From Pseudomonas sp. ML2-2023-3 (lineage in GTDB: Bacteria > Pseudomonadota > Gammaproteobacteria > Pseudomonadales > Pseudomonadaceae), in contig NZ_CP146343.1 in the NCBI RefSeq assembly GCF_037055275.1, positions 1,832,501 through 1,896,500 on the forward strand: a DNA stretch of 64,000 nucleotides, given 5' to 3'. Within the stretch, counting starts at the first letter, position 1; each line of letters starts with the position of its first letter. The translations under genes were made by a program, and so were the position numbers. The notes below the pieces were generated by a model that saw only the letters and a list, made by a program, of their open reading frames with translations, searched no databases and was not told the origin of the DNA. This document shows positions 9,555 through 17,576 of this stretch, piece after piece.

Positions 9555-9574
9555 AAAATGATAGCGATCATTTT
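9555..9574. promoter_or_regulatory. Perfect inverted repeat upstream of the GGDEF-EAL gene
   Basis: AAAATGATAGCGATCATTTT has 8-base perfect arms around AGCG, centred about 100 bases before the GGDEF-EAL start. It is loosely Fur-like (ATGAT/ATCAT) but the spacing does not fit the Fur 19-mer. Candidate operator of unknown regulator. Confidence 0.4.
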
Positions 9575-9627
9575 GTTATTAGGGCGGGGGTTTATAGTCA
9601 GTTACGTCAGATCGGAACTGTCAAAGA

Positions 9628-9714
9628 TGTGGGAGCGGGCTTGCTCGCGATAGGATCAACGCGGTGATTCAGTTTCACCACATTGATCCAATCGCGAGCA
9701 AGCCCGCTCCCACA
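9628..9714. repeat. REP pair (BIME), Pseudomonas family 1
   Basis: Two inverted copies of the core TGTGGGAGCGGGCTTGCTCG about 43 bases apart. Same family at 25943, 34491, 47468, 53938 and a variant at 41441. It lies between rapA and the GGDEF-EAL gene, 13 bases past the rapA stop, and may act as transcript end protection. Confidence 0.95.
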
Positions 9715-9726
9715 GGTCTTGGGTTT

Positions 9727-12573
9727 TTAACCCGCTACCAGCACGCGAATGGCTTCAAGGCGCAGGGCTGCTTTTTCGAGCATGGCCAGGCTTTGTTCGC
9801 GTTGCTTGCGCAAGGCAACCAGCTCGCTGTCCCGAACGCTAGGGTTGACCGCTTGCAGGGCAGTCAAACGTGCCAGTTCTTCTTCGGTATCGGCTGCCAG
9901 GCGGCGTTGCGCTTCGGCCACGCGCTCTGCGTGACGGGGGGCGATCTTGGCTTCACCGGCGTTGATCTTCGGCGTCAGCTGGTCGCGCTGGGCCTGGACG
10001 AACTTGTTGGCGCTGGCACGGGGCACGCTTTCCAGTTGCTCGTTGAGCGTGTCGAACGCCACGCGTGACGACAGGTCATTGCCGTTGGCGTCGAGCAGGC
10101 AGCGCAGGGCAGCAGGGGGCAGGTAGCGACCCAATTGCAGGGAGCGCGGGGCAACCACTTCGCTGACGTAAATCAGCTCCAGCAGCACGGTGCCAGGCTT
10201 GAGGGCCTTGTTCTTGATCAGGGCGACGGCGGTGTTGCCCATCGAGCCTGACAGTACGAGGTCCATGCCGCCTTGCACCATCGGGTGTTCCCAGGTGATG
10301 AATTGCATGTCTTCGCGCGACAGTGCCTGGTTGCGATCGTAGGTGATGGTGACACCTTCGTCGTCGCCCAGCGGGAAGCTGGCGTCGAGCATTTTTTCGC
10401 TTGGCTTGAGGATCAGCGCGTTCTCGGAATGGTCTTCGCTGTCGATGCCAAAGGCGTTGAACAGGGTTTCCATGTAGATCGGCAGGGTGAACTGGTCGTC
10501 TTGTTCAAGAATCGCTTCAACCAGGGCTTCGCCTTCACCCGAGCCGCCGGAGTTAAGCTCCAGCAAGCGGTCACGGCCAGTGTGCAGCTCCTGTTCGAGA
10601 CGCTCGCGTTCAAGGCGTGCTTCGTCGATCAGCGCTTGCCACTCGTGATCGTCCGCAGCTTCAAGCAACGGCAGCAGGCGTGGGCCGAACTGGTGTTGCA
10701 GGGCGTTGCCGGTCGGGCAGGTATTGAGGAAGGCATTCAGCGCTTCGTGGTACCACTGGAACAGGCGCTGTTGCGGGCTGGTTTCAAGGTACGGCACGTG
10801 CAGTTCGATAATGTGCTTCTGACCGATACGGTCCAGACGGCCGATACGCTGCTCCAGCAAGTCCGGGTGGGACGGCAGGTCGAACAGCACCAGATGGTGG
10901 GCGAACTGGAAGTTGCGACCTTCACTGCCGATTTCGGAACAGATCAGTACTTGAGCGCCGAACTCTTCATCTGCGAAGTAGGCTGCAGCGCGGTCGCGCT
11001 CAAGAATGTTCATGCCTTCGTGGAAGACCGTTGCAGGAATGCCGGAACGAACGCGCAGGGCGTCTTCCAGATCCATTGCGGTTTCGGCGTGGGCGCAAAT
11101 GACCAGCACTTTGGTGCGCTTGAGCATTTTCAGGGTGTCGGTCAGCCACTCAACCCGAGGATCAAAGCGCCACCAGCGCTCTTCATCGCTGGCGTCAGGC
11201 TGGGACTGGAAGCTGACTTCCGGGTACAGCTCGGCGTGTTCGCCCAGCGGCAGCTCCAGGTATTCGGCCGGGCACGGCAGCGGGTAAGCGTGCAGTTTGC
11301 GCTCCGGGAAACCCTGGATCGCAGCGCGGGTGTTACGGAACAGGACGCGGCCGGTGCCGTGGCGGTCAAGCAGCTCGCGCACCAGGCGGGCGCTGGCCTC
11401 TGCATCGCCATCATTGACGGCGGCCAGCAGGGTATCGCCTTCGGCACCAAGGAAGCCGTGGATGGTCTGGTGGGCTTCAGGTGACAGGCGGCCCTTATCC
11501 AGCAGCTCTTGTACGGCTTGAGCAACCGGGCGATAGTTTTCGCTCTCGGCGCGGAAAGCGGCCAGGTCGTGGAAACGGTTAGGGTCCAGCAGGCGCAAGC
11601 GCGCAAAGTGGCTGTCCTGACCCAGTTGCTCTGGCGTTGCGGTAAGCAGCAGTACGCCCGGGATTACGCCGGCGAGCTGTTCAACCAGGCCGTACTCGGG
11701 GCTGACGTTGTCTTCATGCCACACCAAATGGTGCGCTTCGTCGACCACCAGCAGATCCCAGTCGGCATCAAACAGCGCAGCCTGGGCCTTCGGATCGTCA
11801 ACCAGCCATTCCAGGGCAATCAGCGCCAGTTGGCAGTCTTCAAACGGGTTGCTGGCATCGCTTTCGATAAAGCGTTCTTCATCGAACAGCGCCACTTCAA
11901 GGTTGAAGCGGCGACGCATTTCAACCAGCCATTGGTGCTGCAGGTTTTCCGGGACTACGATCAAGACGCGGTTGGCGCGGCCGCTGAGCAGTTGGCGGTG
12001 AATCACCAGACCGGCTTCAATGGTTTTGCCCAGGCCCACTTCGTCAGCCAGCAAAACCCGTGGAGCGATGCGGTCAGCCACTTCGCGGGCAATGTGCAGT
12101 TGGTGTGCAATGGGTTGCGCACGCACGCCACCCAGGCCCCACAGCGGCGATTGCAGCTGACGGCTGGTGTGCTCAAGGGTGTGGTAGCGCAGCGAGAACC
12201 AGGACAGCGGGTCGATCTGACCGGCGAACAAACGGTCGCTGGCCAGGCGGAACTGGATAAAGTTCGACAGTTGGGTTTCTGGCAGGGTGACGGCTTCGTT
12301 TTGCTCATTGAGGCCGTGGTAGACCATCAGGCCGTCAACGTCCTCGACTTCGCGCACGGTCATCTTCCAGCCTTCGAAGTGGATGATGGTGTCACCTGGC
12401 GAGAACCGAACACGCGTCAGCGGTGCGTTGCGCAGCGAATATTGGCGGGTTTCGCCAGTGGCCGGATAGAGCACGGTCAACAAGCGACCGTCCTGTGCCA
12501 GAACGGTGCCTAAACCTAGCTCTGCTTCGCTGTCACTAATCCAGCGTTGCCCCGGTTGATACTGCTGCGCCAT
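9727..12573 (-). CDS. rapA: RNA polymerase-associated ATPase RapA (HepA)
   Basis: 948 residues, standard RapA length. An N-terminal Tudor-like region starts [24 protein letters not shown]2/SNF2 ATPase follows, with Walker [18 protein letters not shown] box and LLLTATP, then helicase lobe 2 with [20 protein letters not shown] and [11 protein letters not shown]. It binds core RNA polymerase and recycles stalled enzyme after transcription. ATG at 12573 is chosen; the much longer open frame upstream lacks family similarity. Divergent from a small gene at 12745. Confidence 0.97.
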   Translation of the reverse strand: MAQQYQPGQRWISDSEAELGLGTVLAQDGRLLTVLYPATGETRQYSLRNAPLTRVRFSPGDTIIHFEGWKMTVREVEDVDGLMVYHGLNEQNEAVTLPETQLSNFIQFRLASDRLFAGQIDPLSWFSLRYHTLEHTSRQLQSPLWGLGGVRAQPIAHQLHIAREVADRIAPRVLLADEVGLGKTIEAGLVIHRQLLSGRANRVLIVVPENLQHQWLVEMRRRFNLEVALFDEERFIESDASNPFEDCQLALIALEWLVDDPKAQAALFDADWDLLVVDEAHHLVWHEDNVSPEYGLVEQLAGVIPGVLLLTATPEQLGQDSHFARLRLLDPNRFHDLAAFRAESENYRPVAQAVQELLDKGRLSPEAHQTIHGFLGAEGDTLLAAVNDGDAEASARLVRELLDRHGTGRVLFRNTRAAIQGFPERKLHAYPLPCPAEYLELPLGEHAELYPEVSFQSQPDASDEERWWRFDPRVEWLTDTLKMLKRTKVLVICAHAETAMDLEDALRVRSGIPATVFHEGMNILERDRAAAYFADEEFGAQVLICSEIGSEGRNFQFAHHLVLFDLPSHPDLLEQRIGRLDRIGQKHIIELHVPYLETSPQQRLFQWYHEALNAFLNTCPTGNALQHQFGPRLLPLLEAADDHEWQALIDEARLERERLEQELHTGRDRLLELNSGGSGEGEALVEAILEQDDQFTLPIYMETLFNAFGIDSEDHSENALILKPSEKMLDASFPLGDDEGVTITYDRNQALSREDMQFITWEHPMVQGGMDLVLSGSMGNTAVALIKNKALKPGTVLLELIYVSEVVAPRSLQLGRYLPPAALRCLLDANGNDLSSRVAFDTLNEQLESVPRASANKFVQAQRDQLTPKINAGEAKIAPRHAERVAEAQRRLAADTEEELARLTALQAVNPSVRDSELVALRKQREQSLAMLEKAALRLEAIRVLVAG

Positions 12574-12744
12574 GCTGCCTGACTCCCGCTTTGAAAAAGC
12601 CGAGTATATTAACGGATCAGTGGCCCCAGTCCAAAGGACTCTCATAAAAAGCTGCCCGGCACAAAAGAAGCCCCGGCAGTTATCGACGAACGGCTCACCT
12701 CGACGGGTTGTCGCCGACAGCCTGAAGACAGGAGAACAATCACC

Positions 12745-13062
12745 ATGTTGCCGTCCATCTTGCCCCTTGGCGTTGTACCCGTGACCTCCGGACAGGACCC
12801 TGTACGTCCTCGCCCCGAGATTCCCCCCGTTGCACCTGCGCAAGCCAGTTCCAGTGAATGTGCAATTGACCTGAAGAACAGCGATGCCGATCAGACCACG
12901 CTGCTGTTGCGCGAGGAGCAACAACGTCAGCATGACAAGCGTCGTCGTGAAGCGCGGGAACAGGAAGGCGCGGCGCAAGAAAACGCTGATGACAGTGCGC
13001 CGGTAGCGCCCGTGATTGATGGCATGCAGCGTCAGGGGTTGTGGGTCGATATTAAGGTGTAG
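12745..13062 (+). CDS. Small hypothetical protein conserved in Pseudomonas
   Basis: 105 residues, ATG with AGGAG eleven bases upstream. Proline-rich N-terminus ([16 protein letters not shown]), then a highly charged helix ([20 protein letters not shown]) likely to be coiled coil, and a short tail ending GLWVDIKV. No signal peptide. Some database entries for such proteins carry a misplaced enzyme name (aspartate-semialdehyde dehydrogenase); nothing in the sequence supports an enzyme. Divergent from rapA with 171 bases between. Function unknown. Confidence 0.8.
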   Translation: MLPSILPLGVVPVTSGQDPVRPRPEIPPVAPAQASSSECAIDLKNSDADQTTLLLREEQQRQHDKRRREAREQEGAAQENADDSAPVAPVIDGMQRQGLWVDIKV

Positions 13063-13140
13063 GAGGTTTTTTCTGGTCAGCGCTGAGCTTGCATCGCATT
13101 ATTGGCGTACTGAAACACACTGACAGTGGTCTGATTTTTT

Positions 13141-13302
13141 ATGAGCCAAGACACCAAACTGGTCGATCTGGGCGCCGAGCGCGCCAAGCGGGTCCACGAC
13201 CTCAATGAAAAGCGCTTGAACGAAGTGCGCAATGCGTTCGAACAGGCAATGCCGTTGGCAAAAGCTGCGAAAAAGCCGAAGAAAAAACCGAAAAAGCGCT
13301 GA
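13141..13302 (+). CDS. Lysine-rich 53-residue hypothetical protein
   Basis: Reads MSQDTKLVDLGAERAKRVHD and continues through a predicted amphipathic helix to a strongly basic tail, KKPKKKPKKR. Codon use is like the neighbours and the frame is open through GC-rich third positions. There is no strong ribosome-binding site. The tail suggests nucleic-acid or RNA polymerase contact, which is inference only. It lies 78 bases after the previous small gene, so they may be cotranscribed. Confidence 0.6.
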   Translation: MSQDTKLVDLGAERAKRVHDLNEKRLNEVRNAFEQAMPLAKAAKKPKKKPKKR

Positions 13303-13367
13303 ACTGCCCGTTTTCGATGATCTGAGTCAACCAAGCCCCTCAATTGACAGCTGGCCGTGGATCACTA

Positions 13368-13381
13368 TTGATCCCGGTCAA
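13368..13381 (+). promoter_or_regulatory. ANR/Dnr box upstream of ccoM
   Basis: TTGATCCCGGTCAA matches the FNR-family consensus TTGAT-N4-ATCAA at nine of ten positions. It lies 70 bases before the ccoM start, with a plausible -10 (TTAATC/TAATCT) about 25 bases downstream, as expected for a class II ANR-activated promoter under low oxygen. Confidence 0.8.
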
Positions 13382-13451
13382 GTTGTGCGCCTGCGCGAGT
13401 GGTTAATCTAGCTTCAACAGACAAACAATCAGACTTGCGCAGGAGGCCGTC

Positions 13452-13562
13452 ATGTTTCTCGATAATGTGGTTATCGCCGGAGTTCTTACCGTCGGCCTCA
13501 TGGTTTTGTTTTTCGCAGGTCTGGGCATTTTTATCTGGAAAGACTCCCAGAAGCGCAAATAG
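13452..13562 (+). CDS. ccoM: cbb3-type cytochrome c oxidase mini-subunit CcoM
   Basis: 36 residues with a single transmembrane helix: MFLDNVVIAGVLTVGLMVLF, then GLGIFIWKDSQKRK. It closely resembles CcoM, the small subunit seen in the Pseudomonas stutzeri cbb3 oxidase. AGGAGG lies seven bases before ATG. Monocistronic, flanked by an ANR box and a strong terminator, which fits expression when oxygen is low. The gene is far from the ccoNOQP operon, as is usual for ccoM. It is well below the length that gene finders normally call. Confidence 0.85.
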   Translation: MFLDNVVIAGVLTVGLMVLFFAGLGIFIWKDSQKRK

Positions 13563-13600
13563 CGCCGAGTCTTAACAGAGCATGAGCACGCAAGGCATTT

Positions 13601-13628
13601 TAGGCGACTTCGGTCGCCTATTTTTTTG
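13601..13628 (+). terminator. Terminator of ccoM
   Basis: TAGGCGAC, loop TTCG, GTCGCCTA followed by seven Ts, 38 bases after the ccoM stop. Confidence 0.92.
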
Positions 13629-13672
13629 CCTGTAAAAAGACCTTCTCCTGGAGGATGACTGTGGGAGCAGGC

Positions 13673-13712
13673 ATAAAAAAAGGTACGGCCCGCAAGGGAC
13701 GTACCTTTTTTG
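13673..13712 (-). terminator. Terminator of the PiT transporter gene
   Basis: AGGTACGTCCC/GGGCCGTACCT hairpin with A and T tracts on both sides, 12 bases from the transporter stop on the minus strand. A lone half-REP (GTGGGAGCAGGC, 13661-13672) abuts it. Confidence 0.9.
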
Positions 13713-13724
13713 TTCGGCGCAGAA

Positions 13725-15197
13725 TCAGGCGAGTGCTTTGGAAGCCAGCCAGAACAGCGTCGCAGACAGAGCGATGGTGGCCGGTAAGGTCAACACCCAC
13801 GCCATCAGGATGGTCTTGATCGTGCCGCCTTGCAGGCCGCTTTTGTTGGCGACCATCGTGCCCGCCACACCCGACGACAGAATGTGTGTCGTCGATACAG
13901 GCAGGGCGAAGATGTTGGCCATACCGATGGCAAAGGCAGTGGTGATCTGAGCCGCCATGCCCTGGGCATAGGTCATGCCTTGCTTGCCGATCTTCTCGCC
14001 GATGGTTTTAACCACGCGTTTCCAGCCAACCATTGTGCCCAGGCCCAAGGCCAGTGCGACAGCCAGAATTACCCAGAACGGGGCGTATTCCGTGGTGGCG
14101 GTCAGGTCTTTACGCAGTTTTTCGAGGTCCGCTTTTTCGCGGGAATCAAGCGCTGGCAATTTGCTGACTTTTTTCGCGGTGTCATCCAGGCAAAGCAGGT
14201 AGCGGCGGATCTCGATACGTTTTTCAGCTGGAATCGAGTGGTAGTCCGCCACGCCTTTAAGCGAGGTCAACAGAGCAGCGATGGTCGGTTCGGTCTGCTG
14301 CGGGTTGCAGCTGAACTGATCCGGGAGGTCGCCTTTGACGCTTTTGCCCAGCGCCAGGAACTCGGCCAGCGAAGCGTTGTTACGCTCGTAGAACTGGCTC
14401 AGGTGCAAGGTGGCGTCGCGAGTACGCTCGATCTGGTAGGTGGTGCTGTTCAAGTCCAGAACGAAAGCGCTTGGCACGATGCCGATCAGAACCAGCATGA
14501 TCAGGCCGATGCCTTTCTGGCCATCGTTGGAGCCGTGAACGAAGCTTACGGCCATGGCCGAGATCACCAGGACCAGGCGGTTCCAGAAGGGCGGGTGCTT
14601 TTTGTCGTCCAGCTTGCGGCGTTGTTCCGGGGTCTTGTGCATCTTGGATGCAGGACGCCACCACTTCAGGGCAATCAACACCAGGCCTGCAACCAGGAAA
14701 CCGGCCATTGGCGAGAACACCAGCGAGGCGCCAATGTCGATCGCCTTCTGCCAGTTAACCCCTTCACTTACCGGAATGCCGCTGATCAGGGCATTGGCCA
14801 GGCCTACGCCCAGGATCGAACCGATCAGGGTGTGAGAGCTTGACGCCGGAATCCCGAAATACCAGGTCCCGAGGTTCCAGGTGATGGCCGCTGCAAGCAA
14901 TGAGAACACCATGGCCAGGCCATGTCCGGTGTTTACATTGACCAGCAGCTCTACCGGCAGCAGGTGGACGATGGCATATGCCACGCCGACCCCGCCCAGC
15001 AGAACGCCGAGGAAGTTGAATACACCGGAAAAGAACACCGCCAGGTGAGGCGGCATGGCTTTGGTGTAGATGACTGTCGCAACCGCGTTCGCGGTGTCAT
15101 GAAAGCCGTTGATGAACTCAAACGCGAGAACAAAGGCTAGGGCGAAGAAGAGGCTGATAAGAACCCAGGCGTCCAATCCGCTTAATAGATCGATCAT
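13725..15197 (-). CDS. Low-affinity inorganic phosphate transporter, PiT family
   Basis: 490 residues, about ten membrane helices in two homologous halves. The PiT signature repeats are visible as FINGFHDTANAVATVIYTKA near residue 30 and HGSNDGQKGIGLIM near residue 220. A central hydrophilic loop (around residues 240-370) separates the halves. Function: proton-coupled import of metal-phosphate in the inner membrane, homologous to Escherichia coli PitA/PitB. Monocistronic. No PhoB box is obvious upstream, consistent with constitutive low-affinity uptake. Confidence 0.93.
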   Translation of the reverse strand: MIDLLSGLDAWVLISLFFALAFVLAFEFINGFHDTANAVATVIYTKAMPPHLAVFFSGVFNFLGVLLGGVGVAYAIVHLLPVELLVNVNTGHGLAMVFSLLAAAITWNLGTWYFGIPASSSHTLIGSILGVGLANALISGIPVSEGVNWQKAIDIGASLVFSPMAGFLVAGLVLIALKWWRPASKMHKTPEQRRKLDDKKHPPFWNRLVLVISAMAVSFVHGSNDGQKGIGLIMLVLIGIVPSAFVLDLNSTTYQIERTRDATLHLSQFYERNNASLAEFLALGKSVKGDLPDQFSCNPQQTEPTIAALLTSLKGVADYHSIPAEKRIEIRRYLLCLDDTAKKVSKLPALDSREKADLEKLRKDLTATTEYAPFWVILAVALALGLGTMVGWKRVVKTIGEKIGKQGMTYAQGMAAQITTAFAIGMANIFALPVSTTHILSSGVAGTMVANKSGLQGGTIKTILMAWVLTLPATIALSATLFWLASKALA

Positions 15198-15550
15198 GAA
15201 GGTTTTCTGACACGGTCATAAAGGGGGGCGGATTATGCCAGAAAACCCCGCTAATCAATGCACTAGCTGCCCGTTGGTAACATCTATAAATGAAAAAGCT
15301 CGTAAAGGTCTTCCGCAAATGAGCGTAGGAAACTTCCCTCAAACCACTGATACCAAAGGCTATAGGGGGGTTCGAGGGGCACGCTCATGCGCTTGCGCAG
15401 GTCTGATTCGGCTACATGAAATTTATCAAATCAGACGTGGTTGCAGGATCGGTTTGGGCTCTGGCATAGCCAACAGCCACATCCGCTCATGCAAATGGCG
15501 GGTGCGCAAGGGGCAGTCTGGGGTTGCCTGTGCTGATTTTCAGGCGCAGG
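15198..15550. other. Intergenic region, no gene seen
   Basis: About 350 bases between the phosphate transporter (minus) and the next minus-strand gene. It contains an 8-base inverted repeat GTCTGATT/AATCAGAC (15401-15408 and 15429-15436), possibly a weak hairpin, and presumably the transporter promoter. No convincing coding frame. Confidence 0.5.
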
Positions 15551-15883
15551 TCATGGCTCTTCTGCTTTGAGTTCTTTTTCAATTTTCTGGATTTCTTGGG
15601 AGAAAGCCTGGTCGAGCAGACTGGCACGTTTGCGCCAAGGTTTACGCCCGGGCTCTGACTGAGCGGCGTAGGTCGTCACTTCACCACCATAAACATCCTT
15701 GAAACGTTGTTCCTGACGCTCAAGTTCTGCGCGCAGTTCGTCTTTCGTCACTGTGTTACCTAATTGAGTTGAGATTAAACCTGGTGAATCACCGTGCCGG
15801 GAGGCTGATTCATATGACGAATGATAGACCATAAGGCAAGTGCCTATTAATAACGTCACGCTTAAATACACCACGCCATGCAC
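15551..15883 (-). CDS. Hypothetical protein with N-terminal membrane or signal segment
   Basis: Up to 110 residues from a GTG; a shorter form from ATG at 15832 is also possible, and neither has a good ribosome-binding site. The long form has a hydrophobic N-terminus ([17 protein letters not shown]). It is followed by a charged helical region ([20 protein letters not shown]) and an acidic C-terminal helix ending [10 protein letters not shown] do not recognise the family. The topology suggests a small inner-membrane-anchored or exported protein. Codon use in the helical part looks genuine. Confidence 0.55.
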   Translation of the reverse strand: MHGVVYLSVTLLIGTCLMVYHSSYESASRHGDSPGLISTQLGNTVTKDELRAELERQEQRFKDVYGGEVTTYAAQSEPGRKPWRKRASLLDQAFSQEIQKIEKELKAEEP

Positions 15884-16435
15884 TCGGCCACGTCATCAAC
15901 TAAAACATGAACGCCGCCGTTGGTAAGTGTTCACCCCAAAGAGAAACAACACACGATGCACTTTACGGTTGAGCCGCGAGTACCTATTGAACTCAACGAG
16001 TTGGTTGGATCCAATCTTTCGCACAGGCTTGACCTTGTGCACTCAATCACTTCCTGCCCTCAAGGGCTGAGGAGTACCACTACTATCGCTGAATAACTTT
16101 ACGCCCGTCAACTTCCAAGTGAGTGAGGTGTTATGAATTATCGAATACCTGCGTCGAGACACTCTATTAATACGGTGCCCGAGTAGTTGGCCCATCAAGT
16201 TATTTAACCCGGTGGCTGAACTTAACCTGAATACATATAAAACAGACGTTTTCTATCATTGATCCGACTGTTTAGCAGGGCGCTTGATTTCAATTAAAGG
16301 CGGGTGCAAGGATTACGGGCTAACTATGGGCTGTCGTCGGAACGGTCTTGAGGGTTGAGATTGCGATTATCGGCCAACGGTTCGATAATCGCCCGGCGTA
16401 TCATAACTATAAATAGCTGAAGCTGGGGGTTGGGA
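15884..16435. other. Long intergenic region before pcaR
   Basis: About 550 bases, lower in GC than the neighbours. It holds the PcaR-like operator near its right end (16361-16394). A 45-codon open frame starts at ATG 15957 (MHFTVEPRVPIELNELVGSN), but it has no family resemblance and no clear ribosome-binding site, so I do not call it a gene. The rest shows no recognisable element. Confidence 0.5.
16361..16394. promoter_or_regulatory. PcaR-like operator upstream of pcaR
   Basis: Two 15-base half-sites face each other: TTGCGATTATCGGCC and GTTCGATAATCGCCC. The arms GCGATTATCG (16363-16372) and CGATAATCGC (16383-16392) are perfectly complementary. The second half-site matches the PcaR box described for Pseudomonas putida, GTTCGATAATCGCAC, at 14 of 15 positions. 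It sits 42 bases before the pcaR start, suggesting autoregulation. Confidence 0.75.
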
Positions 16436-17278
16436 ATGAATGATCAACTGCGCAATGGTGTAGCCAGTATCGCGCCACCGATTGTGGCGTCACCGGCCAA
16501 GCGTATTCAGGCGTTTACTGGCGATCCTGACTTCATGTCGTCACTGGCCCGGGGCCTGGCGGTCGTGCAGGCGTTTCAGGAACGCAAGCGGCATCTGACC
16601 ATTGCGCAGATCAGCCATCGCACTGAAATCCCGCGGGCCGCAGTGCGCCGCTGCCTGTACACCCTGATCAAGCTCGGTTATGCGACCACCGATGGCCGAA
16701 CCTATTCCTTGTTGCCCAAAGTGCTGACCCTGGGTCATGCCTATCTGTCGTCGACGCCGCTGGCGGTAACGGCCCAACCGTATCTGGACCGCATGAGTGA
16801 GCAATTGCACGAGGCGTGCAACATGGCGACCCTCGAAGGCGATGACATCCTCTACATCGCCCGCTCGGCAACGACCCAGCGTCTGATCTCGGTAGATCTG
16901 TCGGTAGGTGGCCGTCTGCCTGCCTATTGCACCTCGATGGGACGCATCCTGCTGGCCGCGCTGGATGATGTGACGCTGCACGAATACCTGGCCCACGGTG
17001 AGTTCCAGGCTAAAACCAGCCGTACCCTGCACACACCCGAGGCCTTGCTTGAATGTTTGCAGCAAGTGCGGGAGCAAGGCTGGTGTGTGGTCGATCAAGA
17101 ACTGGAGCAAGGCCTGCGCTCGATTGCCGTGCCGGTGTATGACGCTTCAGGGCAGGTTCTGGCAGCCTTGAACGTCAGCACCCACGCGGGTCGCGTTACC
17201 CGCACCGAGCTTGAACAGCGTTTTTTGCCGATCATGCTCAGCGCCAGCCGCGAGCTGAGTACCCAGCTGTTCAGTTGA
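16436..17278 (+). CDS. pcaR: IclR-family regulator PcaR of the beta-ketoadipate pathway
   Basis: 280 residues. N-terminal winged helix-turn-helix (around residues 35-95: SLARGLAVVQAFQERKRHLT, ISHRTEIPRAAVRRCLYTL) and C-terminal IclR effector domain with YCTSMGRILLAAL and QGLRSIAVPVYDASG. PcaR activates pcaK, pcaIJ, pcaF and pcaBDC with beta-ketoadipate as inducer. ATG at 16436 is preferred to a TTG two codons upstream. It heads the pca cluster, and operators with its box lie before itself, pcaK and pcaI. Confidence 0.93.
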   Translation: MNDQLRNGVASIAPPIVASPAKRIQAFTGDPDFMSSLARGLAVVQAFQERKRHLTIAQISHRTEIPRAAVRRCLYTLIKLGYATTDGRTYSLLPKVLTLGHAYLSSTPLAVTAQPYLDRMSEQLHEACNMATLEGDDILYIARSATTQRLISVDLSVGGRLPAYCTSMGRILLAALDDVTLHEYLAHGEFQAKTSRTLHTPEALLECLQQVREQGWCVVDQELEQGLRSIAVPVYDASGQVLAALNVSTHAGRVTRTELEQRFLPIMLSASRELSTQLFS

Positions 17279-17295
17279 TGAAGCAGCTACTAAGC

Positions 17296-17329
17296 GTTCG
17301 ATAAACGCACACTTAAGCGTTTATCGAAT
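17296..17329. promoter_or_regulatory. PcaR-like operator upstream of pcaK
   Basis: GTTCGATAAACGCAC is followed by the inverted GCGTTTATCGAAT. The arms TTCGATAAACGC (17297-17308) and GCGTTTATCGAA (17317-17328) are a perfect 12-base inverted repeat with an 8-base spacer. It resembles the PcaR box at 13 of 15 positions. There is no T-run, so it is not a pcaR terminator. Confidence 0.7.
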
Positions 17330-17434
17330 TGCGTGCTGGCAGTGCGCTGCTTAATGTCGCCTCAGCGCCCTGTTCGAAGTCCGCTGCGCGTTCTTCAGCA
17401 CCTGGCCAAAATAATAATGAAGAGGCTACACGCC

Positions 17435-17497
17435 ATGAGCACCCCCATCTGTCCGTCATTGACGCAGTCACTGCGCAGTCGCCCGAAAATTCGCTGA
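17435..17497 (+). CDS. Possible 20-codon leader peptide upstream of pcaK
   Basis: ATG preceded by AAGAGG eight bases upstream. It encodes MSTPICPSLTQSLRSRPKIR, stop 79 bases before pcaK. It could be a translated leader or simply a chance frame; there is no homology evidence. Confidence 0.3.
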   Translation: MSTPICPSLTQSLRSRPKIR

Positions 17498-17576
17498 TCC
17501 CCCGATAGTTTTTAGTGTGAGCCGCCAGCCTCTGGCCGGTTTTTGTTCGCCCAGGTTTTTACTCGGTATAAAAATA

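Larger units (their letters stand above)
17279..17576 (+). other. pcaR-pcaK intergenic region with operator and possible leader ORF
   Basis: Nearly 300 bases. It contains the 12-base perfect inverted repeat at 17297-17328 and a 20-codon frame with a ribosome-binding site at 17435. A long leader before pcaK is implied if transcription starts at the operator. Confidence 0.6.

Noticed and set aside
10273..11484. 403-residue plus-strand frame within rapA
   Set aside because: Antisense shadow created by high GC third positions of rapA.
9727..12978. Extended rapA reading frame reaching 12978
   Set aside because: The additional 135 residues overlap the divergent small gene and lack RapA similarity; the conserved N-terminus starts at 12573.
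15957..16094. 45-codon frame in the pcaR upstream region
   Set aside because: No ribosome-binding site, no recognisable family and an AT-rich context; probably chance.
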